From assembly GCA_015499985.1 (NCBI GenBank), contig JAAAUF010000726.1, positions 1 to 17,779 on the forward strand: a stretch of 17,779 bases of DNA, written 5' to 3'. The notes beneath the pieces are model-generated. The model was not told the DNA's origin, did no database searches, and worked only from the letters and a program-made list of their open reading frames with translations. Source of the DNA: Haplosporangium gracile. Its lineage: Eukaryota; Mortierellomycota; Mortierellomycetes; Mortierellales; Mortierellaceae. Below, one piece after another: positions 9,701-17,779 of this stretch; position 1 is the first letter of the stretch, and every line of letters begins with the position of its first letter. The translations under genes were made by a program, and so were the position numbers.

Positions 9701-10997
9701 ACAGCTGCACCTTCTCGGCCAAGGCCATTTCTGCCAATATGTGGGGAGTCTTTGAGCTGATCTACAAGACCTTCAAGGAGTCTGCTCTGGATTTCATGGA
9801 GGAGATGTTGCCCTCGTTGGACAACTACATCTCGTACGGCAAGGATGTCTTCTCGACCAACGAGAACGTCCAGCACATTGCCTACGATATCATCGAGTCT
9901 GTCATGAAATCCGATCGCTTGGGTGAGAACGACCGTGTTCAGGCCTGCAAGCTTGCCGAGTCATTGATGTTGAACTGCCGTGGCCACGTCGACAAGTACA
10001 TTGCCCCCATCCTTAACTTGGTCTTCTACTACTTGGCTCCTGAGGACGGCATCCAGACGGTCGAGTTCCGTGTCCAGGCTCTTGAGGTTGTCATGAACGC
10101 GCTCTACTACAACGCTGCCGTCACACTGAGACTCTTGGAGGAAAACGGATGGACCCAACGGTTCTTGACCGTCTGGTTCGCCAACTTGGACAAGTTTTCG
10201 CGTGTCCATGACAAGAAGCTCTCTATCTTTGCTCTCTGCTCGATCTTGAACGTTCCTGTTGCCCAGTTGCCCCCTGCTCTCCAGAGCGGATGGCCTCAGA
10301 TCTTGAACGGCATCTTGACCAACTTTGAGGGACTTCCCGTTGCTCAAGCAAGTACGTTTCTTCATTATTTTATTTGTGCTATTTCAGCATGGTTGTTCGT
10401 ATGGCTTTTGTCTTTTATTTGTACGAGTACTAATTTTTTTTTTTGATTTGATTTTGAATAGAGCGCAAGGAGATGGAGAAGATGTATAACATTGGATCGG
10501 ACGACGATAGCGACGACGACAGCGATGCGGACAGCAACGCTGGTGACGAGAGCGATGACGAAGACGACGAAGAGGAACAGAACGCTCTCGAGGCCGCCCT
10601 GGCCGGCGATGACGACGTCGAAGAAGAATGGGTTGACGACGAAGAAGACGTCTACGACGAGGGACACGAGTATCTCGAGTACCTTGCCCAACAGGCCTCC
10701 AAGACTCGCGCCGCCAAGGCTGCTGGTGAAGAAGAAGAGGAGGAAGAGGATGACGAGGAAGAGTTTAACGATCTGGAGGAGGAGATCTATTTCGAGTCCC
10801 CATTGGATGATCTGGATCCTTATATTGTCTTCCGTGAGGTCTTTACGGGTCTTCAGCAGCACAACCCCGCCTCGTATGCTGAGCTGACAAAGGAGACCAC
10901 GCCTGAACAGCAGGAGTATATTATGCAGTTGATTAATGTTGGCGAGGTGAATGCCGCCGCTGCTGCTGAGAATGCTGCTGCCGCTGCCGAGGCTTAA
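6757..10997 (+). CDS. NMD5: Importin-7/8 type karyopherin beta (Nmd5/Sxm1 family)
   Basis: The family binds cargo and Ran-GTP and carries proteins (ribosomal proteins, histone H1, stress kinases and TFIIS in known members) through the nuclear pore. Ten exons: 6757-6846, 7009-7090, 7183-7327, 7455-7613, 7706-8227, 8314-8459, 8627-8841, 8943-9029, 9118-10351, 10462-10997. The nine introns are 86-167 nt, and the joined protein is 1071 aa against about 1040 for human importin-7. The N-terminus MDIQTLYNLFQATFQSDPNV followed by SIYFKNAVKRYW (about 60-71) matches the importin-beta N-terminal HEAT repeats that contact Ran. Further family blocks are the WxxDDPxEY region (about 370), FLRARACEMV at the exon 8/9 join (about 478-487), and ALYYNAAVTLRLLEENGWTQ near the end of exon 9. 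The family's acidic loop is at 906-1003, with long Asp/Glu runs. The C-terminus ends in Ala-rich sequence. The start is the first ATG of the N-terminal homology. Which of the paralogues Nmd5 and Sxm1 it corresponds to cannot be told. Confidence 0.93.
8493..8558 (+). repeat. Two long T-runs (T22 and T18) inside importin intron 6
   Basis: T22 (8493-8514) and T18 (8541-8558) flank TGCTAAC (8531-8537), a good branch-point match, within the intron 8460-8626. A second CTAAC lies at about 8580 and the only acceptor AG follows at 8625-8626. The intron therefore has a doubled branch-point and pyrimidine-tract arrangement. Confidence 0.8.
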
Positions 10998-11069
10998 AAA
11001 GTGAGGGAGGACGTCTTTTTGAATCCTTCTTTTTCATACCGTTAGAAATACAAACACCATAGTCGAATA

Positions 11070-11085
11070 TATATATGCATATATA
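11070..11085. terminator. Perfect AT palindrome between convergent stop codons
   Basis: TATATATGCATATATA is a perfect 16-base palindrome. It sits 73 bases after the importin stop and 61 bases after the stop of the minus-strand gene. TATATA-type efficiency elements are known to direct 3'-end formation in fungi, and a palindrome would present the same element to both transcripts. The role as a shared bidirectional 3'-end signal is inference. Confidence 0.4.
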
Positions 11086-11145
11086 AAAGCCATTAATCTC
11101 ATTACAGATCTACAGGACATTTTAATGGAAGTGATTATTTTTTTC

Positions 11146-12788
11146 TCAAGGACGATCACGGGAAGTGTGCTGGAATGCAGCTTCGACGCGTTTACCCTCC
11201 AAGACCAACTCTGTCGCTCGAATATCTGCCCGACGGTTCCAACCGCTATTACTCGATTCAGAAGATTCTGAAGTCGAGTGTCTTTTTCGAGTGGTGTCGA
11301 GGATATTGTCTCTTTGATAAGGCGGACTACCTCGTTTCCTGTTTTTCTTCTTCTCATTGTCGGCGGTGGTGATGACACGCAATTCTGTAGCCGCAGGTTC
11401 ATGCTCTCGCTCGGTATCACCGGAAGATGTGGCAGTGGCAGGAGTATGAGAGGACATAGAAGGAGGTAGGATCGCTTTTGGAGCTGCTGAGGCAGAACTC
11501 CAGATCTCGCGATCAACATCTTCATTGCCTTGCTCAGAGAAAGAGAAGAAGGAAGTCGACGAACAAGGAGAGGAAAAGGATGGAGCACAGTTCTCAAAAG
11601 TGAATGTGGACGGTGGAGCCGTTTGCTTTTGCTTTATCTCTGCATCTGTCTGTGCAACCTGTAGGAATAGCACTGAGCACCGTGATGGGACACGTTGAAA
11701 GGCATGTTGCTGTTGCTCTTGTGAAAGAGGGATAAGAGCAAGTGGTGACGACGCACAGGCGGTACTGGACGCGCCGTTTGATGCGTATTCAGTAATGTTG
11801 TCGTTAGCGGAGGTGGACACGTTTTTGGTAAGAAGGGAATCTTCAAGGCGCCAGTAAGGATTGCCCAGCTGGTAGACTTGAGTCTTTGGAGGAGCAGGTT
11901 TCGAGATGCGGGTGCGAACACGACTTGCACCATTGGCATGATGTGCAGGGCAAGGTCCAGAAGTAATGGTAACGGTGGGCTCGACGGGACGATAGTAGTG
12001 AACTGGCGAAAGAGGGTCTAGAGTAGTACCGCAAGGTTCATGGTATTCGGGCTGGTGTGCAGAGCGGACTAGTGGGAAGAATGGGTACGACGAGGCGCCA
12101 TGGGGGAGAGGGGGAAGAGATTCTGTGAGGGGGTTGGGAGGCTGAGAAAACGCAAGAAGGTCCTCTTCCTCCTCATCTTCTTTTTCGAGCATGGATGATC
12201 TTGAAGGATAGGGAAATTCTTGAAGCAAGGGCAAAGTAGATTGGTAGTGACCCGAGCTGTAATGATAACCCGGTGATGATGCCCACAAGACCTCCTCCTC
12301 CGATGAACAATGAGATGCTGAAGAAGAAGAGAAGTGTCGCGACGACGAAGACGCACAGCCATCGCTCAACAGAACCATAAACAACGACGAGGAAGATAAT
12401 GACGACGAGGAAGAGGATGACGAACTTGTTGAAGTCCGCCGCGACAGGACCGACATCGGTCGATGACTGGACATGGTAGCGGAAGATCCATTGTAGTGGT
12501 AATGGGTTCCACCCCGAAAGTGGTTGTTAACGACCGTTGTTGCTGTTGTTACTGCTGTTGGCGTTGCGGCTGTTCGGGCACGACTGTGTTTGCCATGGTG
12601 GCGGCGTTTTCTGCCTGATCTGGTGTATCCTGCTCCAGAAGCCGAAAGAGAGGGAGAAGAGGTCGTAGTAGTGGAGGAGGAGTGGTGACGCTTCTGGGTT
12701 CGATGGCTGCACTGGCGACGAGATCCATCTCGGAGGTCGCGGTGGTAGACACTTGAAATCTCTTCTGGAGGCGTAGTATCGTCGTCAT

Positions 12789-12852
<64 letters not shown>

Positions 12853-15800
12853 GGTAGCGGTTGTGGCATTAGTCATTCCTGTCAATACAGCTGCTGATGG
12901 AGACGACGAAGCAGAGATGGGAGGGGCATATACAACCCAGATCGGGAGCCGGGTACCAGGAGCTGACGATGCGGCTTCAGTCGCTGCAAGTGCACGTACC
13001 ACTCGCATCCACTCTGTGTTCAAGTTTGGATCAGGCGGCGCGCTAGCACCAGCATCAGGGCTAGGGTCAGGAGTCGTAAAATCAGGTTGCGACATTGGTG
13101 GTGGCGTTGGCGTTAGAGGGCGACGCGAGAATGCGGCAGGCTCGACTGATGACTCGACTGATGACTCGAGCCTGCAATTGGAAGGGTCCTGCAAGTAGAA
13201 GGATCCTGTCGATGGACCGACTCCTGCGGGCGGCGTCGATGTCTCTGAATCGCCATTGATGTTACCATCGGAAGAGAATGAGTATGAGCGTTCAATATCA
13301 AAACGGTCAGGAGGAGGTTGGCCTGGAGTCAACATCTCAAATTGCGTTTCGTCAATATCGCCGTCCCCAAAAGACTCATCTTGGTCGCGAGGGTTGTGCT
13401 GTTGGTGGAGGAATTCCTCCGCCGAACGTATCAAGATGCTATCTTCGACCAGACTCGAATTCCCATCTTCGTCGCTCGCATTTTCTTCTTTTTGCTCCTC
13501 CACTGTCGACTCGGCAGTTCCCTGTCCAGCAGCATTGTACACAGCATCATGCTGAACCTCCAAGCCCTCCTCGCCCTCCTGCTGGCGGCCTGCTGCCCAA
13601 AGAGACGACGACATACACGCATGGGCTTCATTCAAGTCCTTCAACGTCGCATAAGGCTTCTGTAGAGCAGTCCACCTGAACAATAGCCACTGCTCATCCA
13701 TCGGCAAACTCCTTTGACACACCCGACTCACCAACTTCATCAGCTCCTTCTCCTTCTCCTTCCTTTCCTCCACTGGTTTCTCCTTCTCCTTCACCTCCTC
13801 TCCCTTCGCCTTCACCTTCATTCTCCTCTTCTTCTCCCTAGCAGTTTTCTTTTCCAAATCAACCTTCATCCCTTCAAACTCGTCTTCCTCCTCATAATCA
13901 ACCGTCAACATCGTCCTCCCAAACCCCTGCTGCACCAATTCCCCCACGCCCATACAGAACCAACTCTGATCCCTCAAATCCCTCTCCATCCGTTGACTCA
14001 ACTTTGTAGACACCAAATCCACCAAATACTCATTATCGAGTTTCCCGTTCCCGACTCCCTGGATTCCTAGGATTTGGTGCTGGAGTTCGAGAAGGCTTGT
14101 GGTGTGTTTGGAGAGGATTTGGTGGAGGGTTTCGAATAATCGGAGGTGCAGGGTTGCTAGGTTGTCGCGGTAGGTGCTGTTGAGGGATAGAAAGTGGTCA
14201 AGCCATGCGATTGATTCGCGGTTGAGTTTGAAACTAGATTGGTGTTCGTGGTGTGATGATTCGGCGCGTGGGTTGTGGGGTTCGAGATCGCGATGAGCTT
14301 TCTTTGTTGGGGCGCCTGAAAGGACGGCAAATGTAGGAGAGTGGACAGAAAGGATTTCAGGAACGAAAGAGTCGGCAGTAGCATCCCTTGTCGAAGCCCC
14401 TTGGGCGGGTGGTAGCCCTCTGATGTGAGACCTGTCCTCAGAGGGCGAAGAACGGGAATTATTATAACGGTTGTCGTCTGGAGCATCGGAAGAATGGTTG
14501 CCGACACCAGCTCCAGATCCAGATCCAGGTTCATTGTCGTCGCCGTTGTCGTTGTCCATACCGCGAGCGCCACTGTAATACTCTTGCATATCCCTATCCT
14601 CTTCCTTTTCACCTTCCTCTCCGTCCTCATCTGCTGCCTCCAACCGCGGGGACGTCGAATCAAAATCCGCAAACAGATCCACACCCTCAGCATCAAGATT
14701 TTGCCGGCCACGATTCATCTGCGTCTCCACAACGCTCCTTAGATCGTTCATCCCCTCACACGAGTCTGAATCCGAATTCGAAGATAGTACGGAGATGCGG
14801 CTGGGCGACGATATGTCAGAGGGAGAAGGCGTGTGGATCAACTTGATGGTGATCACTGGGTCGGTCATCGTCCTGGCAATCGTCCTTGTTCTTGTCCTTC
14901 TTGGCATGTTCGTGTTGGTATTCGTTTCCAGAAAAGTAACGGAAGGGGAAAGGGTGCCAGCGATAGCAACATTTGAACTAGACGCAGAAGATGAGAGAGA
15001 GGTGAAGGCAGTACCTTCAGGCTGCTGCTGCTCGACTACCAAGCGTGAATCCTGCTGACGTGGAAACCCAGTCCAGGGGACAAAGTTAATGATCGACCCA
15101 CTCCCATACTCGTCATTAGTTGAATAGGCATGCAAAGAGCTCGACCTAACCGGGATCATCCTCGGCGGTAACGGTTGTCCCCGGATTACCGTTGGTACTT
15201 CTACTCCTACTCCTGCTGTTTTTCTTGCAGCTACAGGTCGATGATGTATACCGATGGCAGAAGCAGATTGGAGACCTGACGCGACAATGGCTCCAAAGTA
15301 CTCGTTGCTGCTATTGCTATTTTTGGATCCTGAAGAGGATACGGACAGCGGATTCTTTCGAAAGACGCGCTTTATCTTCTTGCCGACTGATGTCCCATAA
15401 GCCAGTAATATTAACAACCACAGGTAAAAAATGAAGCGGAAAACCACAAAGCAAAAGAAAAAAAAAAAAAGGAGAGATACATTAGATTTTTGAGTTCATA
15501 ACCACTTCAAGAAATGTAAGGCATGTGAAGACTTGCAGATCGCAATTTTGAGAAAGAAAAAAAAAAAAAGAAAAAACTCACTAAACAAATGAAAATAGCT
15601 TACAGCTGCATAAGAGTCCACACTTGGCTTTTGGTTCCGGTTTGTTAACAGTACTCATGGGTTGTTGTATGTCAGGAGGTGGATGAGAGGCCATTGAGTC
15701 TGGTATATTGTTAGGCGCCCTTTGTGATCGCGGTGCGGCGGAGGCAGTGGCGGTGATGATACTGATGTTGGAAGAAAAGAAACCTGACGCTGAAGGTGGG

Positions 15801-15895
15801 GATGAGACTGAAGAAGTGTCCAGTCGATGTTGACCACCCTTCTTTCGGAAGGAAAGCTGTTGTCGTTGAGTTTTTGAATTCGACGAACTAGACAT
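11146..15895 (-). CDS. Large, mostly disordered protein of unknown function
   Basis: I do not recognise this gene. Exon 1 is 15604-15895 and exon 2 is 11146-15386, both on the minus strand. The 217-nt intron (GTAAGC...TCAG, phase 1) gives 1510 aa. The long open frame of exon 2 runs on to 15447 without an ATG, so an upstream exon is needed. The ATG at 15895 begins MSSSSNSKTQ, and the join reads KCGLLCSCFGKKIKRVFRKN, keeping frame. The protein is dominated by Ser, Pro, Glu/Asp and His runs. The only segment that looks folded is about residues 484-697 (genome about 13588-14229): amphipathic helices rich in Leu, with WLDHFLSLNSTYRDNLATLH, then a Lys/Glu-rich probable coiled coil (about 606-647) and a Trp/Leu-containing end. 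Other marks are an acidic patch near 350-370, poly-Ala followed by seven Asp, a Ser-rich block, and basic clusters (GRKRRHHGKHSRAR, RKRG) that could be nuclear localisation signals. A membrane anchor by the Cys-rich N-terminal region (residues about 86-97) is possible but unproven. Confidence 0.75.
12798..12851 (+). repeat. CAG/CTG trinucleotide repeat, 18 units
   Basis: Eighteen uninterrupted CAG units on the + strand lie within exon 2 of the minus-strand gene, where they are read as GCT and encode poly-Ala. The adjoining ATC/GTC triplets (about 12779-12797) encode seven Asp on the minus strand. Repeats of this kind commonly vary in length between strains. Confidence 0.95.
13141..13164. repeat. 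Tandem 12-base duplication in coding sequence
   Basis: CTCGACTGATGA occurs twice in a row, followed by a partial third copy (CTCGA). On the minus strand this encodes the duplicated peptide SSVESSVE, in frame, inside the disordered part of the unknown protein. It is a small in-frame expansion by slippage. Confidence 0.9.
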
Positions 15896-16519
15896 GCTTT
15901 TAATGGATAGCTGCCTGTGGTTGTTAGATTCGGTTGTGGTCACTGTTTGGAGACCTGTGTGGGAACGTGTGCGTGTGTGTGCAATGTGTTCAGAAGGCAG
16001 ACTGATAAAAGGTTTCTAGAGTGCGTGGTATAAAAGGCGGGAAGACTCAAAAACTGAAGGAGAAAAAAATGATACTGAAGACAATATGAAAAAATGGCCT
16101 CGCTATTTATTATAGGAAGCGCTGGAAGAAGGAAGCAAAGAACCACACACCCCCTCACAAAGGAGAAGCCATACTCTCGCCACCTCGGCGGGTAAGATGA
16201 AATTGCCGACGCGTTCTTTGATTAAATGTCAACACAGCGACAACGACAACGACAATAGCAATTGCCGTAGGATTAACACGCGCGATGGTGTCTTTCACGA
16301 CGGACAACACTCTTTGTCGATGTAATATTTTTTTGCAAGCGATTCGTTTATTTTTTTTTATTTCTTTCAAACAAGCTCTCGTTGGTCATGCAGCACGGTT
16401 TTTTTTCCTTACATTCCTGCATTATAAAAAAAACTCGACGACAGGTCTGCACAAAAAAATTTCCTAGATCAATCTCTATCACGCCCCTCTTTGTCGCTCT
16501 CAAGTGGCTAACAATCCTT
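15896..16519. other. Intergenic: promoter of the large minus-strand gene and 3' end of the Pom33 gene
   Basis: This 624-base stretch lies between two minus-strand genes. The minus strand carries TATAATAAATAG (about 16103-16114), about 210 bases upstream of the ATG at 15895 and a possible TATA element. The + strand TATAAAAGG near 16030 points the wrong way for either neighbour. Three tandem CGACAA units are at 16238-16255, and short T/A-runs at 16327-16360 and 16401-16434 lie in the probable 3' flank of the Pom33 gene. I see no RNA gene. Confidence 0.4.
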
Positions 16520-17453
16520 TCACTGACGCGCACTGGAGCCAACTGGGGGCTGCTGAACAGCAGCCTGGCCAAAACGGGTAATGGCACCACGAGCCATAGT
16601 GTAACCCTGAGCAATAACTGGGGGGATCTTGGGGTTGCCGCCTGGGGGCACAATCAAGTTGTCAAGACGAGCACGGATCAAAGCAAACGCAGCACGAGTG
16701 TGGAGCGAGAAGAAGTAGCGGAATCGCAAGAAGTTTGCGTACACGATGGGCGAAAGGAACGACGACTGGAAACTATAGTGTCAAACATAAATCAGCATCA
16801 ATTACTCATGCCTACTTGACCTCGACGTTAATTAAGAAAGACACTGATAGGAGACGTAAGGACTTACGTGATGGCTCCAAAGATCAAGGAACCCATGACA
16901 CCGACAACCTCGATATAAGCGACAAAGGCCATGGCAGTGGCGTGGTTCTTCTCAGTCCATGCCTGGATCTTGCGAGAAATGTTGGCGACCTGGGTGGCAG
17001 TGGGATTAGTGGCGCCAGCAGGAGGAGTAGGGAAGACGGCGGGGAGGATGTTGGTCCTTGTGTAGTTGAGCGAGTTGAAGAAGGCAAAGATAGCGTAGGG
17101 GACCAGAGGGGCTAAACAATGTGCACCAAATCAAGAACAGCGGTCAGGGTTGGTGTCTCTGTGGTCATCTTCCTGTCCGCAACCATTGGGCTCCTGCCTT
17201 GGCGAAAAGCGTTGAAGAGAGTCGGAGATGCTTACCGAGCATGGGAGTCGAGCGCCACCAAAAGATTGCCATCAACAAGTACTGGACATTTTCCTACAAA
17301 AGAGTTCACGAATACAATAGCCACATTATAAGTAAAAGCCCTCCTCTTCGGAACAAACGAGCCTTATTCCTGTCAAACTGAACACGCTCGCAAGTGTCCT
17401 GAACTTACCTCGGCAAAAAGTTGATGAGCGAACTGTGCGGTGAACTGGATCTC
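16520..17453 (-). CDS. POM33: Pom33/TMEM33 family membrane protein, C-terminal part (start beyond the right edge)
   Basis: Family members (yeast Pom33/Per33, fission yeast Tts1, human TMEM33) are multi-spanning membrane proteins of the ER and nuclear envelope that help shape ER tubules and distribute nuclear pore complexes. Four exons on the minus strand: 17409-17453, 17236-17293, 16868-17111, 16520-16772; introns of 115, 124 and 95 nt; 199 codons plus stop, phases consistent. The joined protein reads FAEENVQYLLMAIFWW, then PLVPYAIFAFFNSLNYTRTN, a Pro/Ala-rich linker, AWTEKNHATAMAFVAYIEVV with a membrane span, and FLSPIVYANFLRFRYFFSLH, ending in a soluble tail. The order of the ENVQYL block, hydrophobic spans and the YxRTN motif fits the family. 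The N-terminal spans and start codon are not found before the right edge, so the gene is cut by the window. The 45-nt exon is supported by GT-AG and frame but is short. Confidence 0.85.
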
Positions 17454-17779
17454 CTATTCTCGACACACAAACAAAAAGAGTTTCCATAAGTCGTGAAAAA
17501 AAGACAAAGAGCGTTAGTTGTCGGTAATACGTATCGACTTTGTGGAGTACGTTAATTTGAATCAAAAAAAGGAGATTTCTGTAACGTGTCGAAGTTTTGT
17601 GCCAAGGCCAGCTTCGTGGCACGCGCACGCTCACGCCAAGCCCGGCCCAAACACCACCAACAACAACAATAAAAAAAAAAATGCCCTATGAAACGCAGTG
17701 TCTCCTTTTGGCGATTTAGGGAGATAATTGTGCTCTCTTGTCGAGCTGCTCTCTTCCCCCCCCCCCCGTCTACTTGCCA
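17454..17779 (-). other. Probable upstream intron or 5' region of the Pom33 gene
   Basis: These 326 bases lie upstream of the first visible Pom33 exon. The only nearby minus-strand ATG (about 17487) is out of frame with that exon, and I find no segment encoding the family's N-terminal membrane spans. The simplest reading is an intron reaching past the window, with earlier exons outside. A C12 run is at 17756-17767. Confidence 0.4.

Noticed and set aside
8998..9876. 292-codon open frame on the minus strand inside importin exon 9
   Set aside because: It is antisense to a strongly codon-biased coding exon and resembles no family; such shadow frames are common.
10365..10862. 165-codon minus-strand frame opposite the acidic loop of importin
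   Set aside because: It is the complement of GAC/GAA-rich sequence, giving Val/Leu/Phe-rich low-complexity sequence. It is a composition artefact.
12690..12700. GGGTTCGAT resembling a tRNA T-arm box B
   Set aside because: It lies in coding sequence with no matching box A, acceptor stem or cloverleaf around it. The rest of the window also showed no tRNA-like pairs.
12549..12869. Leu- and Met-run encoding frame on the minus strand across the CAG repeat
   Set aside because: It is an out-of-frame reading of the triplet repeat inside the real minus-strand exon.
15387..15447. Hydrophobic start (a Phe/Leu/Ile-rich stretch) on the long minus-strand reading frame, looking like a membrane anchor
   Set aside because: The frame has no ATG there, and the stretch is the translated pyrimidine tract of the intron that ends at 15387. 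Splicing from 15604 removes it.
16028..16040. TATAAAAGG as a promoter on the + strand
   Set aside because: Both neighbouring genes are on the minus strand and no + strand gene follows, so it is probably chance.

Overview
The window comes from a filamentous fungus. Its genes carry short GT-AG introns (86 to 217 nt) with long T-runs, the exons are GC-balanced, and the protein families are typically fungal. A decayed Fanzor (eukaryotic TnpB-like) gene, the gene style and the low-complexity proteins make me suspect a Mortierella-type (Mucoromycota) fungus. That taxonomic guess is inference only.

Layout from left to right. (1) Positions 3-1056: relic of a Fanzor RNA-guided nuclease gene, truncated by the window edge. 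It is broken by at least four in-frame stops and two frameshifts, yet still shows RuvC-I-like, RuvC-II-like, zinc-ribbon and RuvC-III blocks in the right order. (2) 1309-3461, + strand: a two-exon gene for a probable mitochondrial pentatricopeptide-repeat protein. (3) 3808-5916, + strand: a six-exon gene for Uba4/MOCS3, the E1-like activating enzyme fused to a rhodanese domain that serves Urm1 in tRNA thiolation. (4) 6757-10997, + strand: a ten-exon gene for an importin-7/8 type karyopherin (Nmd5/Sxm1), complete with acidic loop. (5) 11146-15895, - strand: a two-exon gene for a 1510-residue, mostly disordered protein of unknown function containing a poly-Ala/poly-Asp tract encoded by 18 CAG/CTG repeats. 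(6) 16520-17453 and beyond, - strand: the last four coding exons of a Pom33/TMEM33 family membrane protein whose start lies past the right edge.

The three + strand genes run in tandem and meet the two - strand genes tail to tail at about 11.0-11.15 kb, where a perfect AT-rich palindrome sits between the stop codons. Importin and Pom33 both belong to nuclear pore/transport biology and Uba4 to tRNA modification. I see no sign of co-regulation and regard the order as ordinary eukaryotic gene neighbourhood.

Splice junctions were placed by hand from GT-AG signals, frame continuity and protein family continuity. All exon sums keep frame and give predicted lengths of 682, 472, 1071 and 1510 aa (plus 199 aa for the partial gene). 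The most unusual element is the Fanzor relic. The most obscure intact gene is the large - strand protein.
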